A stretch of 64,000 nt of DNA from Lithobates sylvaticus (taxonomy: Eukaryota > Chordata > Amphibia > Anura > Ranidae), in contig CM053026.1 in NCBI GenBank assembly GCA_028564925.1, positions 601,081,107 to 601,145,106 of the forward strand, in the 5' to 3' direction. Of this stretch, positions 11,632 through 22,215 are shown in pieces. Each line of letters opens with the position of its first letter. The first letter of the stretch is position 1. A program made the translations under genes and the position numbers. The notes under the pieces were generated by a model, which saw only the letters and a program-made list of their open reading frames with translations, made no database searches and was not told the origin of the DNA.

Positions 11632-12299
11632 CACCCATGCCACTGGATAATAAGGCAGTCTGGGCCAAGTTTTGGAGAAAACAGGCACAGGTGTGTGCTC
11701 TTCTTTTAGTAGTATCAGGATTAGAGGTCAGTGCCCCCCCCCCCCGAAGGGGTCAGTTATTTGTAAGAAAGACAAGAGGTGCACATCTGCACCGTGCTGT
11801 CCAGAGCGGGACAGGCCAAGTTGCTGAGACAGGGCCTCACCCAGGGGTCACCGGTGCCCCAAGCCTGAGGCCTGAGTCTGAGAGAAAAAAGCAGAGAGAC
11901 AGGGTCTCAGCCTGGGGTCAGAGGTGCTCCAAGCGAGAGGCCCCAGTTGGAGAGAGAATATGAGAGACAGAACAGCTAGGAGCTGTAAAGGAAAGACACA
12001 GAGCTGAAAGAGGTACAGCGTGTGTGTGCTAGCACTGGGGATGCGTGCTAGATGGTCAGAACGACCAAAGCGTGAGGCCTGAGCAGTAGAGCTGCAAAGA
12101 GAGCCAGGGGCTTGAATATTGTTATATTGTTCTTTATCGTATTGATGGTGAGAACCCCCTGTGTGGGAAGCTATATATTTGTGAACTTTTGCTTTCTTTA
12201 ATTAAAGGTGGGCAGGAAAAGCCCTGAAGCGTAATTCTGGTGTAGAGTAAACTCATTGTTTTGCACTACCAATGAGCTACGAAACTACACCATGACACA
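11631..12299. other. Unassigned sequence, possibly old repeat
   Basis: Purine-rich, with a 14-C run near 11733 and several imperfect copies of 'gagacagggtctca' (11820-11910). No coding region or end repeat was identified. A retroelement terminal region is possible but unsupported. Confidence 0.3.
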
Positions 12300-12352
12300 T
12301 ATATATATACACATATATACATATACATACATATATACATACATACATACAT
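12300..12352. repeat. TA/CATA microsatellite
   Basis: Interrupted simple repeat mixing TA and CATA units, ending in 'catacatacatacat'. Confidence 0.85.
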
Positions 12353-12706
12353 GGGGTACTTTTGTAGCTCAATGAAGAGCGCAATAGGTATATTTACACT
12401 GCAGCTTTCACGTGGTATACAAGGATGATGCCTGCAGCTACAGGCATCATCCCAGTATCAATTTTTTCTACCATTGGCCAGATTTTTTGTAAAAACCATC
12501 CTAGTGGCTGATTAGCTACTTGATTGCTTTGCAGACCTCCTCTGTAACTCACCACTGGTAACCTGTAAACCTCACCTTTGTAGATTTTTTAAATACAGTA
12601 GTTTTGACACCATTCTGTGAACGTGTGCAATTGTAATGCATGACACGTTAGGTATCTATTTACTCGGAGTAACACCATCTTTTTTTTTTTTTACATTGTC
12701 ACCAGA

Positions 12707-12863
12707 GCAGTGCAGTGTCACTATGGTGACACATTGCATTGCTGTGGCTATTGATCAGAGATGGTGGCTGCTGCACTGGCATACAGTGTCATCAGTGCAA
12801 CAGCCAATATCTCTGATAAATGGACAGAGCAGTACATTGTCACCATAGTGATACTGTACTGCT
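12707..12863. repeat. Foldback repeat, ~70-bp arms
   Basis: Left arm beginning 'agcagtgcagtgtcactatg' pairs with a right arm ending 'catagtgatactgtactgct', with several mismatches and a spacer of about 18 bp. The shared core is 'cactatggtgaca'. It looks like a small inverted-repeat element. No target duplication was found. Confidence 0.8.
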
Positions 12864-12864
12864 T

Positions 12865-12890
12865 GGGGGGGGGGGGGGGGGGGGGGGGGG
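12865..12890. repeat. Run of 26 guanines
   Basis: An uninterrupted G homopolymer right after the foldback repeat. It could form a G-quadruplex. Length in the assembly is likely uncertain, since such runs are error-prone. Confidence 0.9.
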
Positions 12891-13204
12891 ATGATGACTG
12901 TGGCTGTGGGAGGACACAACTCAAAGGCTGTAATTATGCAGTATTTGTTTACAAGTGTGATCATTTGCTGTGTCTGTGGGACATAGCGACCAGAGTGCAC
13001 GTATGTCCACCCACATCAGGGAAGCTCCTATCCAGCCATTTACAGTATATGCAATGGGTGGACGTTAAGTAAGCAACTCTCTGGTAACTTACTGATTGCA
13101 AGGACTGCATATCTACAGCACTGAAACTGTCTTTCGTTTCATGTGAATAAATGCCTAGTTGTTAAAGTTGATTCTGGAATAACGTTTAACATGACTGCTC
13201 ATAA

Positions 13205-13212
13205 CTCGGCAC
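13205..13212. repeat. Target-site duplication, left (ctcggcac)
   Basis: Exact 8-bp direct repeat of 20110-20117, flanking the large hAT element. Eight bp is the hallmark duplication length of hAT transposons. Confidence 0.9.
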
Positions 13213-13330
13213 TAGGGATGAGCCGAACACCCCCCGGGTTCGGTTCGAACCAGAACCTTCGAACGGACCGAAAGTTTGCGCGAATTTTCGAACCCTATAC
13301 GTTATAATGGACGCGAACGTTCGAAATCAA
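13213..13330. promoter_or_regulatory. hAT left subterminal region with TTCGAA motifs
   Basis: Within about 110 bp of the left end the hexamer TTCGAA occurs several times (for example in 'ggttcggttcgaacc', 'ccttcgaacgg' and 'acgttcgaaatc'). hAT transposases usually bind short repeated subterminal motifs, so these are candidate binding sites; that role is inferred. Confidence 0.5.
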
Positions 13331-13995
13331 AAGTGCTAATTACAACGGCCAATATGCATGTTAATGTCATAAAACAGGTTTGGGGACCCGGGTCCTGCCC
13401 CAGGGGACATATATCAATGCAAAAAGAACTTTTAAAAACTAACGTTTTTTCGGGAGCAGTCATTTTAATGATGCATAAAGTGAAAAAAAAAAAAAAAAAG
13501 TGAAATTTTCCTTTAAATATGGTACCTGGGGGGTGTCCAAAGTATGCCTGTGAAGTGGCATGTGTTTCCCGTGTTTAGAACTGTCCTTGCACAAAATGAC
13601 ATTTGTAAAGGAAAAAAGAAGCCATTTAAAACCACTTGCGGCTTTAATGTCATGTCTTGTCCTGGCCGCCATATGGCTAAAAATCCTTGAGAAAAATGGC
13701 ATGGCTACCCAATCTGTTCAGAACATGTCACCTCACTTTCTGTCCCAATGACAAATGTTTTTGGAAAAGTGGGGTTTTAATTGAAACAAGGATTGGTGAT
13801 AAAGTATCAGTAGAGAGGAGATACCTTTTTCCCAAATTAAATCTAACAGGATAGAATTTCCCTTCCTAGGGGTAGATTTCCTCTCACTTCCTGTTTTCTC
13901 TTTCCATTTGCAAGTAGGAGTCGTTTGTAAGTTGGATGTTTGAAAGTAGGGGCCTGGCGTATATACTCTGCAGAAATTTGCCCTATTAGATGTTG

Positions 13996-14570
13996 GTGTA
14001 GCCACAAGACTGGTGGGCACAGGAATGGGCCCTGCTGTGAGTTAATAGATCAAGATTTGTACTTGCATGCACCTGTTGAACCGGGCAGAAAAATTGGGCC
14101 TTTGGCGGTGGTGGTGGTGGACGGTGTTGCCACAAGACTGTAAGCTCTCACAGTTACTCTTGGTGGGCGCAGGAATGGGCCCTGCTGTGAGTTATTAGAT
14201 CAAGATTTGTAATTGCATGCACCTGTTGAACAGGGCAGAAAAATTGGGCCTTTGGCGGTGGTGGTGGTGGTGGACGGTGTTGCCACAAGACTGTAGGCCC
14301 TCATAGTTACTCTTGGTGGGCGCAGGAATGGGCCCTGCTGTGAACTATTAGATCAAGATTTGTAATTACCCGCCCCTGTTAAACAGGGGCTGAAAAATTG
14401 TGCCTTAGGCACTGGTGCTGGTGCCACAACACTGCAACCCCTCACAGATACTGTACTTGGAGCACAGCAGTCACACGTGTTGCGAAGCATTTTTTTTAAA
14501 AATTGTAAGTACACGCCCCTGTTAAACAGGGGCTGAAAAATTGTGCCTTAGGCACTGGTGTGGTGGCATG
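13996..14570. repeat. ~150-bp tandem repeat inside the hAT element
   Basis: About three and a half copies of a unit containing 'caggaatgggccctgctgtg', 'agatcaagatttgtaa' and 'gggcctttggcggtggtgg'. The clear copies start near 14015, 14164 and 14318. The last copies diverge into a shorter form with 'cctgttaaacaggggctg', itself a small palindrome. It sits just downstream of the transposase stop on the minus strand. Confidence 0.85.
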
Positions 14571-14674
14571 GATCATTGAGGAGGAGGAAGAGGATAGTCA
14601 GTGAACATAACAGGACAGTCACTCAGCATCAGCATAGGCAGTCTTGAAGGGATGTGACATTATAAATTATTCCG

Positions 14675-15001
14675 TTATATCCGCTTCAGGTAGCTGGTGG
14701 TGATCCAAGACTGATTCATTTTGATGAAGGTCAGTCGATCAACCGAGTCGGTGGACAGGCGCACCCTATGATCGGTGACAAATCCTCCAGCAGCACTGAA
14801 TGTGCGTTCGGAAAGAACGCTGGAGGCAGGACAGGCCAGTAGCTCAATTGCATACTGTGCAAGCTCTGGCCAGTGATCCATCCTCAGGACCCAGTAAGCC
14901 AGAGGATTTTCGGTGGGAAAGGTGTCCAAGTCTGACCTTGCCCCAAGGTATTCCTGCACCATGTATATCAGACGCTGGCGATGGTTGCTGGAACCGATCA
15001 T
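14675..15001 (-). pseudogene. hAT transposase, C-terminal dimerisation part
   Basis: The 108-residue frame contains LAYWVLRMDHWPELAQYAIE, then LLACPASSVLSERTFSAAGG and VDRLTFIKMNQSW, the classic hAT C-terminal dimerisation motif that also holds the catalytic glutamate region. It overlaps the end of the upstream frame (stop at 14998-15000) by an ATGA-type overlap, so the reading frame shifts by one base there. Either a frameshift has broken the gene or an unseen intron spans the junction; I favour the frameshift. Confidence 0.88.
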
Positions 15002-15513
15002 ACCTTGGGCTGCGGACTAAAAAATTGTCTGAACGCATCGGTCAGACGTCCACCTTCCCCACCACTCCTTCTGCTACTGACCGAAGCCTCAGCAACTCGT
15101 CGCCCAGGACCAGGAGTTTGTAACCTCCCAGTTTCTGGGAACGCGTTGCACAGACCTTTCTGCAAGGCCTCCCTGAGATGTCTCATCCTCTGCTCCCTCT
15201 GCGACGGCAAGATAAGGTCCGCAACCTTACCCTTGTACCGTGGATCAAGGAGAGTGGCCAGCCAGTAATGGTCCCTCTCCTTGATCCGAAGAACACGAGG
15301 ATCCTTCCGCAGGCTTTGCAGGATCAGGGAGGCCATGCAGCGTAGGTTAGCTGAGGCATTCGGTCCGGAGTCTTCTGGGTCACTGAGGATGACATGATCG
15401 CCAGCCACCTCCTCCCAGCCACGTACAAGTCCACTGGTTTGTTGGGACTGTACATCATCCCTAAAAGACTGCTGCTGCTGATGCTGAGTGCCAGGCTCCA
15501 CCTCCATGCTCAC
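14998..15513 (-). pseudogene. hAT transposase, middle part
   Basis: About 170 residues containing KERDHYWLATLLDPRYKGKV and HLREALQKGLCNAFPETG. 'LATLLDPRYK' is a well-known hAT transposase signature upstream of the dimerisation domain. The frame is entered from the long N-terminal frame across a GAG/GGA-rich tract at 15510-15540, where the phase changes. The displayed open frame starts at a GTG, not a true start, so this is an internal segment rather than a separate protein. Confidence 0.88.
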
Positions 15514-17591
15514 ACAATCCTCTCCTCCTCCTCCTCCTCCTCATCCTCTTCCTGTGTGATGGGTGGGACAGAAGCAACACTGTCCGGATAAAGGGGGCCT
15601 TGAGAGGCAAGGAAGTCCTCCTCTTCCTGTCTCTGTTCTGCCTCAAGTGCCCTGTCCATTATCCCACGCAGCGTATGCTCCAACAGGTGGACAAGAGGTA
15701 CAGTGTCACTGATGCATGCACTGTCACTGCTCACCATCCTCGTGGCCTCCTCAAATGGTGAGAGGACAGTGCATGCATCCCTGATCATGCTCCACTGACG
15801 TGGGGAAAAAAAACCAAGCTCCCCTGACCCTGTCCTGGTGCCGTAGTCGCAAAGATACTCATTGATGGCCCTCTGCTGCGTGTGCAGTCGCTGCAGCATG
15901 GCCAACGTTGAGTTCCACCTGGTGGGCATGTCACATATTAGGCGGTTCTTGGGCAGGTTCAGCTCCTTTTGCAGCTCAGTCAGCCGAGCACTGGCATTAT
16001 AAGATCGGCGGAAATGCACACAGACTTTCCTGGCCTGCCTCAGGACATCCTGTAAGCCTGGGAACCTGCCCAAGAACCGCTGCACCACCAGGTTGAGGAC
16101 GTGAGCCATACAGGGCACATGGGTGAGCTGCCCCTGTCGCAGGGCGAAGAGGAGGTTGGTGCCATTGTCAGAAACGACCATTCCTGGCTTAAGCTGACGT
16201 GGCGTCAACCACCTCTCGGCCTGCCCCTGCAGAGCTGCCAGAACCTCTGGCCCAGTGTGGCTCCTGTCCCCCAAACACACCAGCGCAAGCACGGCATGGC
16301 ATCTTTTTGCCTGCGTACTTGCGTAGCCCCTTGTACGCCTACGGAGCACCGCTGGTTCCGAGGACAGAGCACTGGAGGAAGAAGAAGAGGAGGGGGTGGA
16401 GGAGAGAGGTGTGTCACAACCAGTAGCAGTAGTAGCGTTTTGGAGGCGTGGTGGCGGAACAACCTCCAACACTACTGCACCTTGTCCTGCATCCCTCCCA
16501 GCTGCCAATAGAGTGACCCAATGGGCCGTGAAAGAAAGGTAACGTCCCTGTCCATGCCTGCTGGACCATGAGTCAGCGGTAATATGCACCTTACCGCTGA
16601 CCGCCCTGTCCAGCGAGGCATGGACATTGCCTTCCACATGCCGGTAGAGAGACGGAATCGCCTTCCGTGAGAAAAAGTGGCGTTTGGGAACCTGCCACTG
16701 AGGAACCGCACATTGAACAAACTCACGGAAGGGGGCCGAGTCTACCAACTGAAAAGGCAGCAGTTGAAGTGCTAGCAATTTAGCCAAGCTAGCATTCAAC
16801 CGCTGGGCATGTGGATGGCTGGGAGTGTACTTCTTTCGACGGTCCAGCAGCTGGGGCAGGGAAATTTGCCTGCTACAATCGGACGTCGGTGTACTGCAAG
16901 TACTTGGTTGTGACACACCTAATTCTACACCTTCAGTCCTCTCACAGCAGCTTTCAGAGAGGACTGAAGGTGTAGTGGGGATGGAGATCCCAGCTGATGA
17001 GGAGCAAGGAGAGGTTCGCTTAGTTCTTTGGTGTGGGTCTTTTATGTGTGCCTGCCAACGAGCTGCATGGCAGGTCGACATATGTCTGCTCATGCTTGTG
17101 GTGCCCAAGCGGCTGATGTTTTGGCCACGCGAGATACGCTTGAGACAAATATTGCAAATAGCAGTGGTGCGATCTGATGCACTCGTCTCAAAAAAGGCCC
17201 ACACCAAAGAACTTTTCTGATAACGTGCAGAGGCAGCGCCCTGCACAGGCGGAGCTCTGCGGTGTTGTACAGTTGCTGTGCTGGCCTCTAGCTGGCCTCC
17301 AGGGGGCATCCTGCCTCGTTGGACATGTGACGCCGCATCCTCCTCCTCCTCATCCTCCTCCTCATCCTCTCTCCCTTCAGGCACCCACGTGGAGTCAGTG
17401 ACCTCATCATCCCCTCCCTCTTCACCACTAGAGCAAACCTGGCAGTAAGCTGCAGCTGGTGGAACAGTACTGCCAGATTGCTGTCCTTCAGCATGCGCGC
17501 ACACTACTGACTTCCTCAAGGTGGGTATCATCATCCGAGCCTTCGAATCGTTGGGCATCCTCCTGGAGCATGTACCCAACACTGTGCTCAA
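15510..17591 (-). pseudogene. hAT transposase, BED finger and catalytic core
   Basis: The longest open frame of the window (693 residues). An acidic run lies at about 75-87, then a BED-type zinc finger at about 126-176 with C146, C149, H170 and H175. The RNase H-like core follows: ITADSWSS (D340), VVSDNGTNL (D475), a CMAH motif at 494-497 and CDMPTRWNSTLAML. A serine-rich insertion lies at about 395-412. The C-terminal end runs into a poly-glutamate tract and a stop. The first ~32 residues look out of frame, because the natural N-terminus is in the frame at 17488-17931. Its role is to excise and insert the hAT element. As a whole the gene is interrupted by at least three frame changes (near 17490, 15512 and 15000), so it is unlikely to make a complete enzyme. 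Confidence 0.92.
16925..16975. repeat. 19-bp-arm palindrome in the transposase coding sequence
   Basis: 'ctacaccttcagtcctctc' is followed 13 bp later by its exact complement 'gagaggactgaaggtgtag'. On the coding strand the two arms encode parts of the linker after the BED finger, a poorly conserved region that could tolerate such an inverted duplication. Confidence 0.92.
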
Positions 17592-17931
17592 AGAGTTCGG
17601 GGGACTCCTCAGGAGGACATGGTGGGTCTAGGGAAGGGGTGGCTGATGATGCCATTGAGTATGCGTTGGCAGCTGCTCTGCCAGTACCCTGAGCCTGGGT
17701 GAGAGAGGATGAGGAGGATGAGGAGGGCTTGGTCATCCATTCTACCAAGCCTTCAGCATGATGCGGCTCCACATGTCCAGCTGTCGAAAACAAAGACGCG
17801 CGTGTCCCATGGCCACGTGCTGATGACGATGCACGACCACGTCCACGGCCACGTCCACTAGAAACAGAGCCTGCCTGCCCTGTGTTCTTGGCTCTGCACG
17901 CTCTGCCTCCCCCTGGCGGTCTTCCAGCCAA
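17488..17931 (-). pseudogene. hAT transposase, N-terminal low-complexity region
   Basis: A 147-residue frame starting MAGRPPGGGRACRAKNTG, with an RG-rich stretch (SSGRGRGRGRASSSARG), a serine run and an acidic end (EGSDDDTHLEEVSS). It closes at a TGA just where the BED-finger frame carries AEGQQSGSTVPPA, which suggests that the original protein passed from one frame to the other here. RG-rich stretches often bind nucleic acids or guide nuclear import; the role here is inferred. Total protein length over all pieces would be near 1,050 to 1,100 residues, long for a hAT transposase. Confidence 0.7.
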
Positions 17932-17939
17932 TGTAGTCG

Positions 17940-19500
17940 GTAGTCCTGTGGGTGCTGCTGAGAAGAAAATATAGGAGCTCTGTGTGATGCCACTAACACA
18001 CTAGAAGTCCTATGGGTGCTTCTGCAAAGAAAATATAGGAGCTCTGTGTGATGCCACTAACACACTAGAAGTCCTGTGGGTGCTGCTGAGAAGAAAATAT
18101 AGGAGCTCTGTGTGATGCCACTAACACACTAGAAGTCCTATGGGTGCTTCTGCAAAGAAAATATAGGATCTCTGTGTGATGGGACTAACACACTCCAAGT
18201 CCTATGGGTGCTTCTGGGAACAAAATATAGGATCTCTGTGTGATGGGACTAACACACTACAAGTCCTATGGGTGCTTCTGGGAAGAAAATATAGCTCTGT
18301 GTGATGGGACTAACACACTTCAAGTCCTATAGGTGCTTCTGGGAACAAAATATAGGATCTCTGTGTGATGGGACTAACACACTACAAGTCCTATGGGTGC
18401 TTCTGGGAACAAAATATAGGATCTCTGTGTGATGGGACTAACACACTACAAGTCCTATAGGTGCTTCTGGGAAGAAAATATAGCTCTGTGTGATGGGACT
18501 AACACACTTCAAGTCCTATAGGTGCTTCTGGGAACAAAATATAGGATCTCTGTGTGATGGGACTAACACACTTCAAGTCCTATGGGTGCTTCTGGGAAGA
18601 AAATATAGGTCTGTGTGATGGGACTAACACACTTCAAGTCCTATAGGTGCTTCTGGGAACAAAATATAGGATCTCTGTGTGATGGGACTAACACACTTCA
18701 AGTCCTATAGGTGCTTCTGGGAAGAAAATATAGGTCTGTGTGATGGGACTAACACACTTCAAGTCCTATAGGTGCTTCTGGGAACAAAATATAGGATCTC
18801 TGTGTGATGGGACTAACACACTACAAGTCCTATGGGTGCTTCTGGGAAGAAAATATAGCTCTGTGTGATGGGACTAACACACTTCAAGTCCTATAGGTGC
18901 TTCTGGGAACAAAATATAGGATATCTGTGTGATGGGACTAACACACTTCAAGTCCTATGGGTGCTTCTGGGAAGAAAATATAGCTCTGTTTGATGGGACT
19001 AACACACTTCAAGTCCTATAGGTGCTTCTGGGAACAAAATATAGGATCTCTGTGTGATGGGACTAACACACTTCAAGTCCTATGGGTGCTTCTGGGAAGA
19101 AAATATAGGTCTGTGTGATGGGACTAACACACTTCAAGTCCTATAGGTGCTTCTGGGAACAAAATATAGGATCTCTGTGTGATGGGACTAACACACTTCA
19201 AGTCCTATGGGTGCTTCTGGGAAGAAAATATAGCTCTGTGTGATGGGACTAACACACTTCAAGTCCTATAGGTGCTTCTGGGAACAAAATATAGGAGCTC
19301 TGTTTGCTGCCAGTGCCTGCCACGAACACACTACAAGTCCTATAGGTGCTTCTGGGAACAATATATAGGAGCTCTGTTTGCTGCCAGTGCCTGCCACGAA
19401 CACACTACAAGTCCTATAGGTGCTTCTGGGAACAAAATATAGGAGCTCTGTTTGCTGCCAGTGCCTGCCACGAACACACTACAAGCCCTATGGGTGCTTT
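17940..19500. repeat. 64/61-bp minisatellite within the hAT element
   Basis: About 24 tandem copies of a unit containing 'gtgcttctgggaacaaaata', 'ctctgtgtgatggg' and 'actaacacac'. Two main forms alternate. The 64-bp form has 'gaacaaaatataggat'. The 61-bp form has 'gaagaaaatatag' and lacks three bases. Together they make a ~125-bp higher-order unit over much of 18190-19290. The last three copies (from about 19290) form a third version with 'tttgctgccagtgcctgcc'. The alternation shows that recent amplification copied pairs. Confidence 0.95.
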
Positions 19501-19835
19501 TGGGGTGCAGTGCTGTACTAACAGCACTGCGGTTGGTACTACTGAAATACTGTACTAACAGTAAGACATGCACCAGACTAACCCCCAGCAGCAGCTAAAA
19601 ACACACTAACCAGCAGCAGCAATGGACGATCAATGACAGGTAGCACTAGCAATGGTTTAGCAAAGTAGAGCAAATCTATCTAAATGAATCTTTCTAAATG
19701 AATCTTTCTAAACGAATCTAGCAAAGAGTGACACAGAATCAGCCTGCACACTCCTAAAGCCGGAACGCATGTGACCGGTGCCGACGGCGTGGCGGCCTTT
19801 TAAATGAGGGGGCGTGTACTAAAGCCCCTGAGCTG

Positions 19836-20100
19836 TAATTGGCTACAGGCGTCCTGCCTGTAGCCAATTATGGCTCTCCGAGTTTCCGGCGCTGTGATTG
19901 GCCAAGCATGCGGGGTCACAGTACATGCTTGGCCAATCATCAGCCAGCAATGCACTGCGCCGGCCGCGCCGGCCGCAATGCATTGCGGGGCCGCTCGCAT
20001 CACACGAATGTGATGCGAACGGCCCAAATAGTTCTGGGCTCGCCGAGCGAGCGAACGCCCGGTGCTCGATGCGAACATGGGTTCGCATCGAGCACCGGGC
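19836..20100. repeat. Row of five hairpins at the hAT right end
   Basis: Five separate inverted repeats follow one another. 19836-19870 has 15-bp perfect arms (taattggctacaggc). 19895-19939 has 16-bp perfect arms (tgattggccaagcatg). 19948-19985 has arms around 'caatgcactgcg' with one mismatch. 19988-20025 has arms around 'tcgcatcaca' with one mismatch. 20057-20100 has 20-bp perfect arms starting 'gcccggtgctcgatgcgaac' and loop 'atgg'. The last one ends nine bases before the element end. Confidence 0.93.
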
Positions 20101-20109
20101 CCATCCTTA

Positions 20110-20117
20110 CTCGGCAC
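20110..20117. repeat. Target-site duplication, right (ctcggcac)
   Basis: Exact partner of 13205-13212. Confidence 0.9.
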
Positions 20118-20715
20118 AATCAAAAAAAAGAAAAAATCTTCTGCAAATGAAACAACTCTATTATAATTCTGTTCAAATCTACTACCACTACTAGAAAATG
20201 AGAATTAGCACTTGCTTTTATGGAGTGGCACAACATAGCGGTTGTGCAAAGAATGATATTACAAACTTAAACGGTAAACATGGGCCAACAATCGGTCAGC
20301 ACCATAAGCAGTGGCAGGGTTACGTTATCTTTAATTACTTTCAATGGGAAACTATTGATTGGGACAAGAGGGAAGGCTATATACATTTTTTTTTTATCTG
20401 ACCCTGACAGAACCCCTAAAACCCATCCATGTACCCAAGGGAGATGTTTTAAATATGTTTACAGGTTACATGTTTAGAGTTACAGAGGAGGTCTAGTGCT
20501 AGAATTATTGCTCTCCCTCTAACATTCGTGGCGTATGTAACCTGTGTGTACCTGGCTCTCATACTAGCCAGTGCCTCACCATCCACTGACCTCACCGCAT
20601 GTCCCTGGTATTAAGTGCATATTATACTGTACATGGACATACATTTCAGTAAGCCAACATTTCTGGATTAAAAATCCCCTTTTTTTAATGATCTTACGTA
20701 ATATTCTAATTATAG
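20118..20715. other. No recognised feature
   Basis: Host-like sequence continuing from the left flank of the hAT element. No exon or repeat end was identified. Confidence 0.45.
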
Positions 20716-21613
20716 GGCGGCAGGTTCCCAATCCTGCGCGAATCGCCGTAGCTGTATGGCGGCTCACGCAGGCGCAGCTGCGGGAGCGTGGCCATGGGTC
20801 GGGTGGTCTCGATGTCCGCCAACTGTCTAGTACAGAGGCAGAAGGGGGATCTGGCTTTGTAAACAAGGCAAATCCCCGTTCTGACAGATGACATGTCAGA
20901 AATCTTCTGTTCCCAGTCATCGGGAACAGTGATCTCTGTCATGTCCCAGTGAGCCCATCCCCCCTACAGTTAGAACACACCCAGGGAACACAGTTAACCC
21001 CTTGAGCGCCCCTAGTGTTAACCCCTTCCTTGCCAGTGTAATTTTTACATTGATCAGTGCATTTTTATAGCACTGATCAAGGTAATAATGTCACTGGTCC
21101 CCTAACAGTGTCATTTGGGATCAGATTTGTCCGCCGCAAAGTCGCAGTCCCGCTAAAAATCGCAGATTTACATTACTAGTAAATACAAAAAAAATATATA
21201 AAAGTCCCTAAATCTATCCCATAGTTTGTAGATGCAATAACTTTCATGCAAACCAATCAATATACGCCTATTTTACCAAAAATATGTAGAAGAATATATA
21301 TCGGCCTAAACTGATGAAGACATTTTTTAATATTTTTTTGGGGGGGATATGTATTATAGCAAAAGGTAAAAAATTTTTATTTTTTTTTTCAAAATTGTCG
21401 CTCTTTGTTTATAGCGCATAAAAATAAAAACCGCAGGGGTGATCAAATACCACCAGAAGAAATCTCTATTTGTGGGGAATTAAAGGATGTCCAGTTTGTT
21501 TGGGTACAGGGTCACACGACCGCGCAATTGTGAGTTAAATCGACACAGTGCCGTATCACAAAAAATGACCTGGTCATTAAGGGGGCAAATCCTTCCGGGG
21601 CTGAAGTGGTTAA
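20716..21613 (-). mobile_element. CCACTT-family TTAA element, diverged copy (copy B)
   Basis: The right end reads GGGGCTGAAGTGG-TTAA (TTAA 21610-21613), the reverse complement of the CCACTTCAGCCCC end of copies at 23.6 and 2.9 kb. Inner blocks such as 'aaaattgtcgctctttgttt' and 'gatcaaataccaccag' match those copies inverted. The left end has no matching TTAA and is probably truncated or belongs to a different subfamily. Confidence 0.65.
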
Positions 21614-21987
21614 GCTCACCCTCTTTGCTGCTGCACATATGGGTTACGTGGCAAGCAAGTAGTTAAGGACCAAGTACCTACTATATTTTATTTTTTTGAG
21701 GTGTGATTATGTGATATGTATCACACATAAAAAGGTATTGCTTTTAACAGTAATAAACTCCAGGAGCAAAATAAAACAAAACTATTTTCAGATGCTGAAA
21801 ACGAACACCACGACTATAGTGATATTGAAATTGAAAAAAAAACTGCTAAAACAAAACTATGACGCATTTTCCTGGTTGATGTTAAAAATATAATCACATA
21901 AATAGGCATAAGACATTATAGCACACATTACCCCCAACATCCCTAACATGACACTAAACCCTGGTTTAAAAGAATATGCATTCAAGT

Positions 21988-22215
21988 AGGGTTGCACCGA
22001 TACCATTTTTTTATTGGCGAGTACCAATACATGGTGGTGGGATTTGCTTCAATACAAACAAAATTGGAGCAAATCGCACTGCAAAGAATCGTATGTGGCT
22101 TGAACAGGATTGAGGTGCAATTCTTGTCCGAATCGCATACGAATTCCCCCACTGCTCCTGTGTGTGTGTGTATAGAAGGGAAAAGCACCATCTAGTGGGC
22201 AGTTTAAAAATGTTA
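21988..22215 (+). repeat. hAT-type end sequence (TAGGGTTGCACC)
   Basis: Starts TAGGGTTGCACCGATACCA, followed by a T-rich run and 'ggcgagtacca', closely matching the left end of the element at 8211. The interior differs, and I could not find the other end or a target duplication. Confidence 0.55.

Larger units (their letters stand above)
13213..20109 (-). mobile_element. Complete hAT transposon, 6.9 kb
   Basis: Ends are short inverted repeats TAGGGATGAGCC and, from the right, TAAGGATGGGCC (10 of 12 match), with the identical 8-bp duplication ctcggcac outside both. Inside, on the minus strand, is a BED-finger hAT transposase spread over several frames (17931 to 14675). On the left are TTCGAA-type motifs and a ~150-bp tandem. 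To the right of the gene are a long 64/61-bp minisatellite and five adjacent hairpins. At 6.9 kb it is larger than typical hATs because of the minisatellite. A sequence related to its left subterminal part recurs at 52256-52760. Confidence 0.92.

Noticed and set aside
11631-12299. Possible retroelement terminal region
   Set aside because: No matching second copy, primer-binding site or coding part was found nearby.
12761-13072. Open frame with a glycine run
   Set aside because: The glycines come from the 26-G homopolymer; no other support.
17940-19500. Regular array considered as CRISPR-like
   Set aside because: There are no unique spacers and the units are contiguous; it is a minisatellite inside a eukaryotic hAT transposon.
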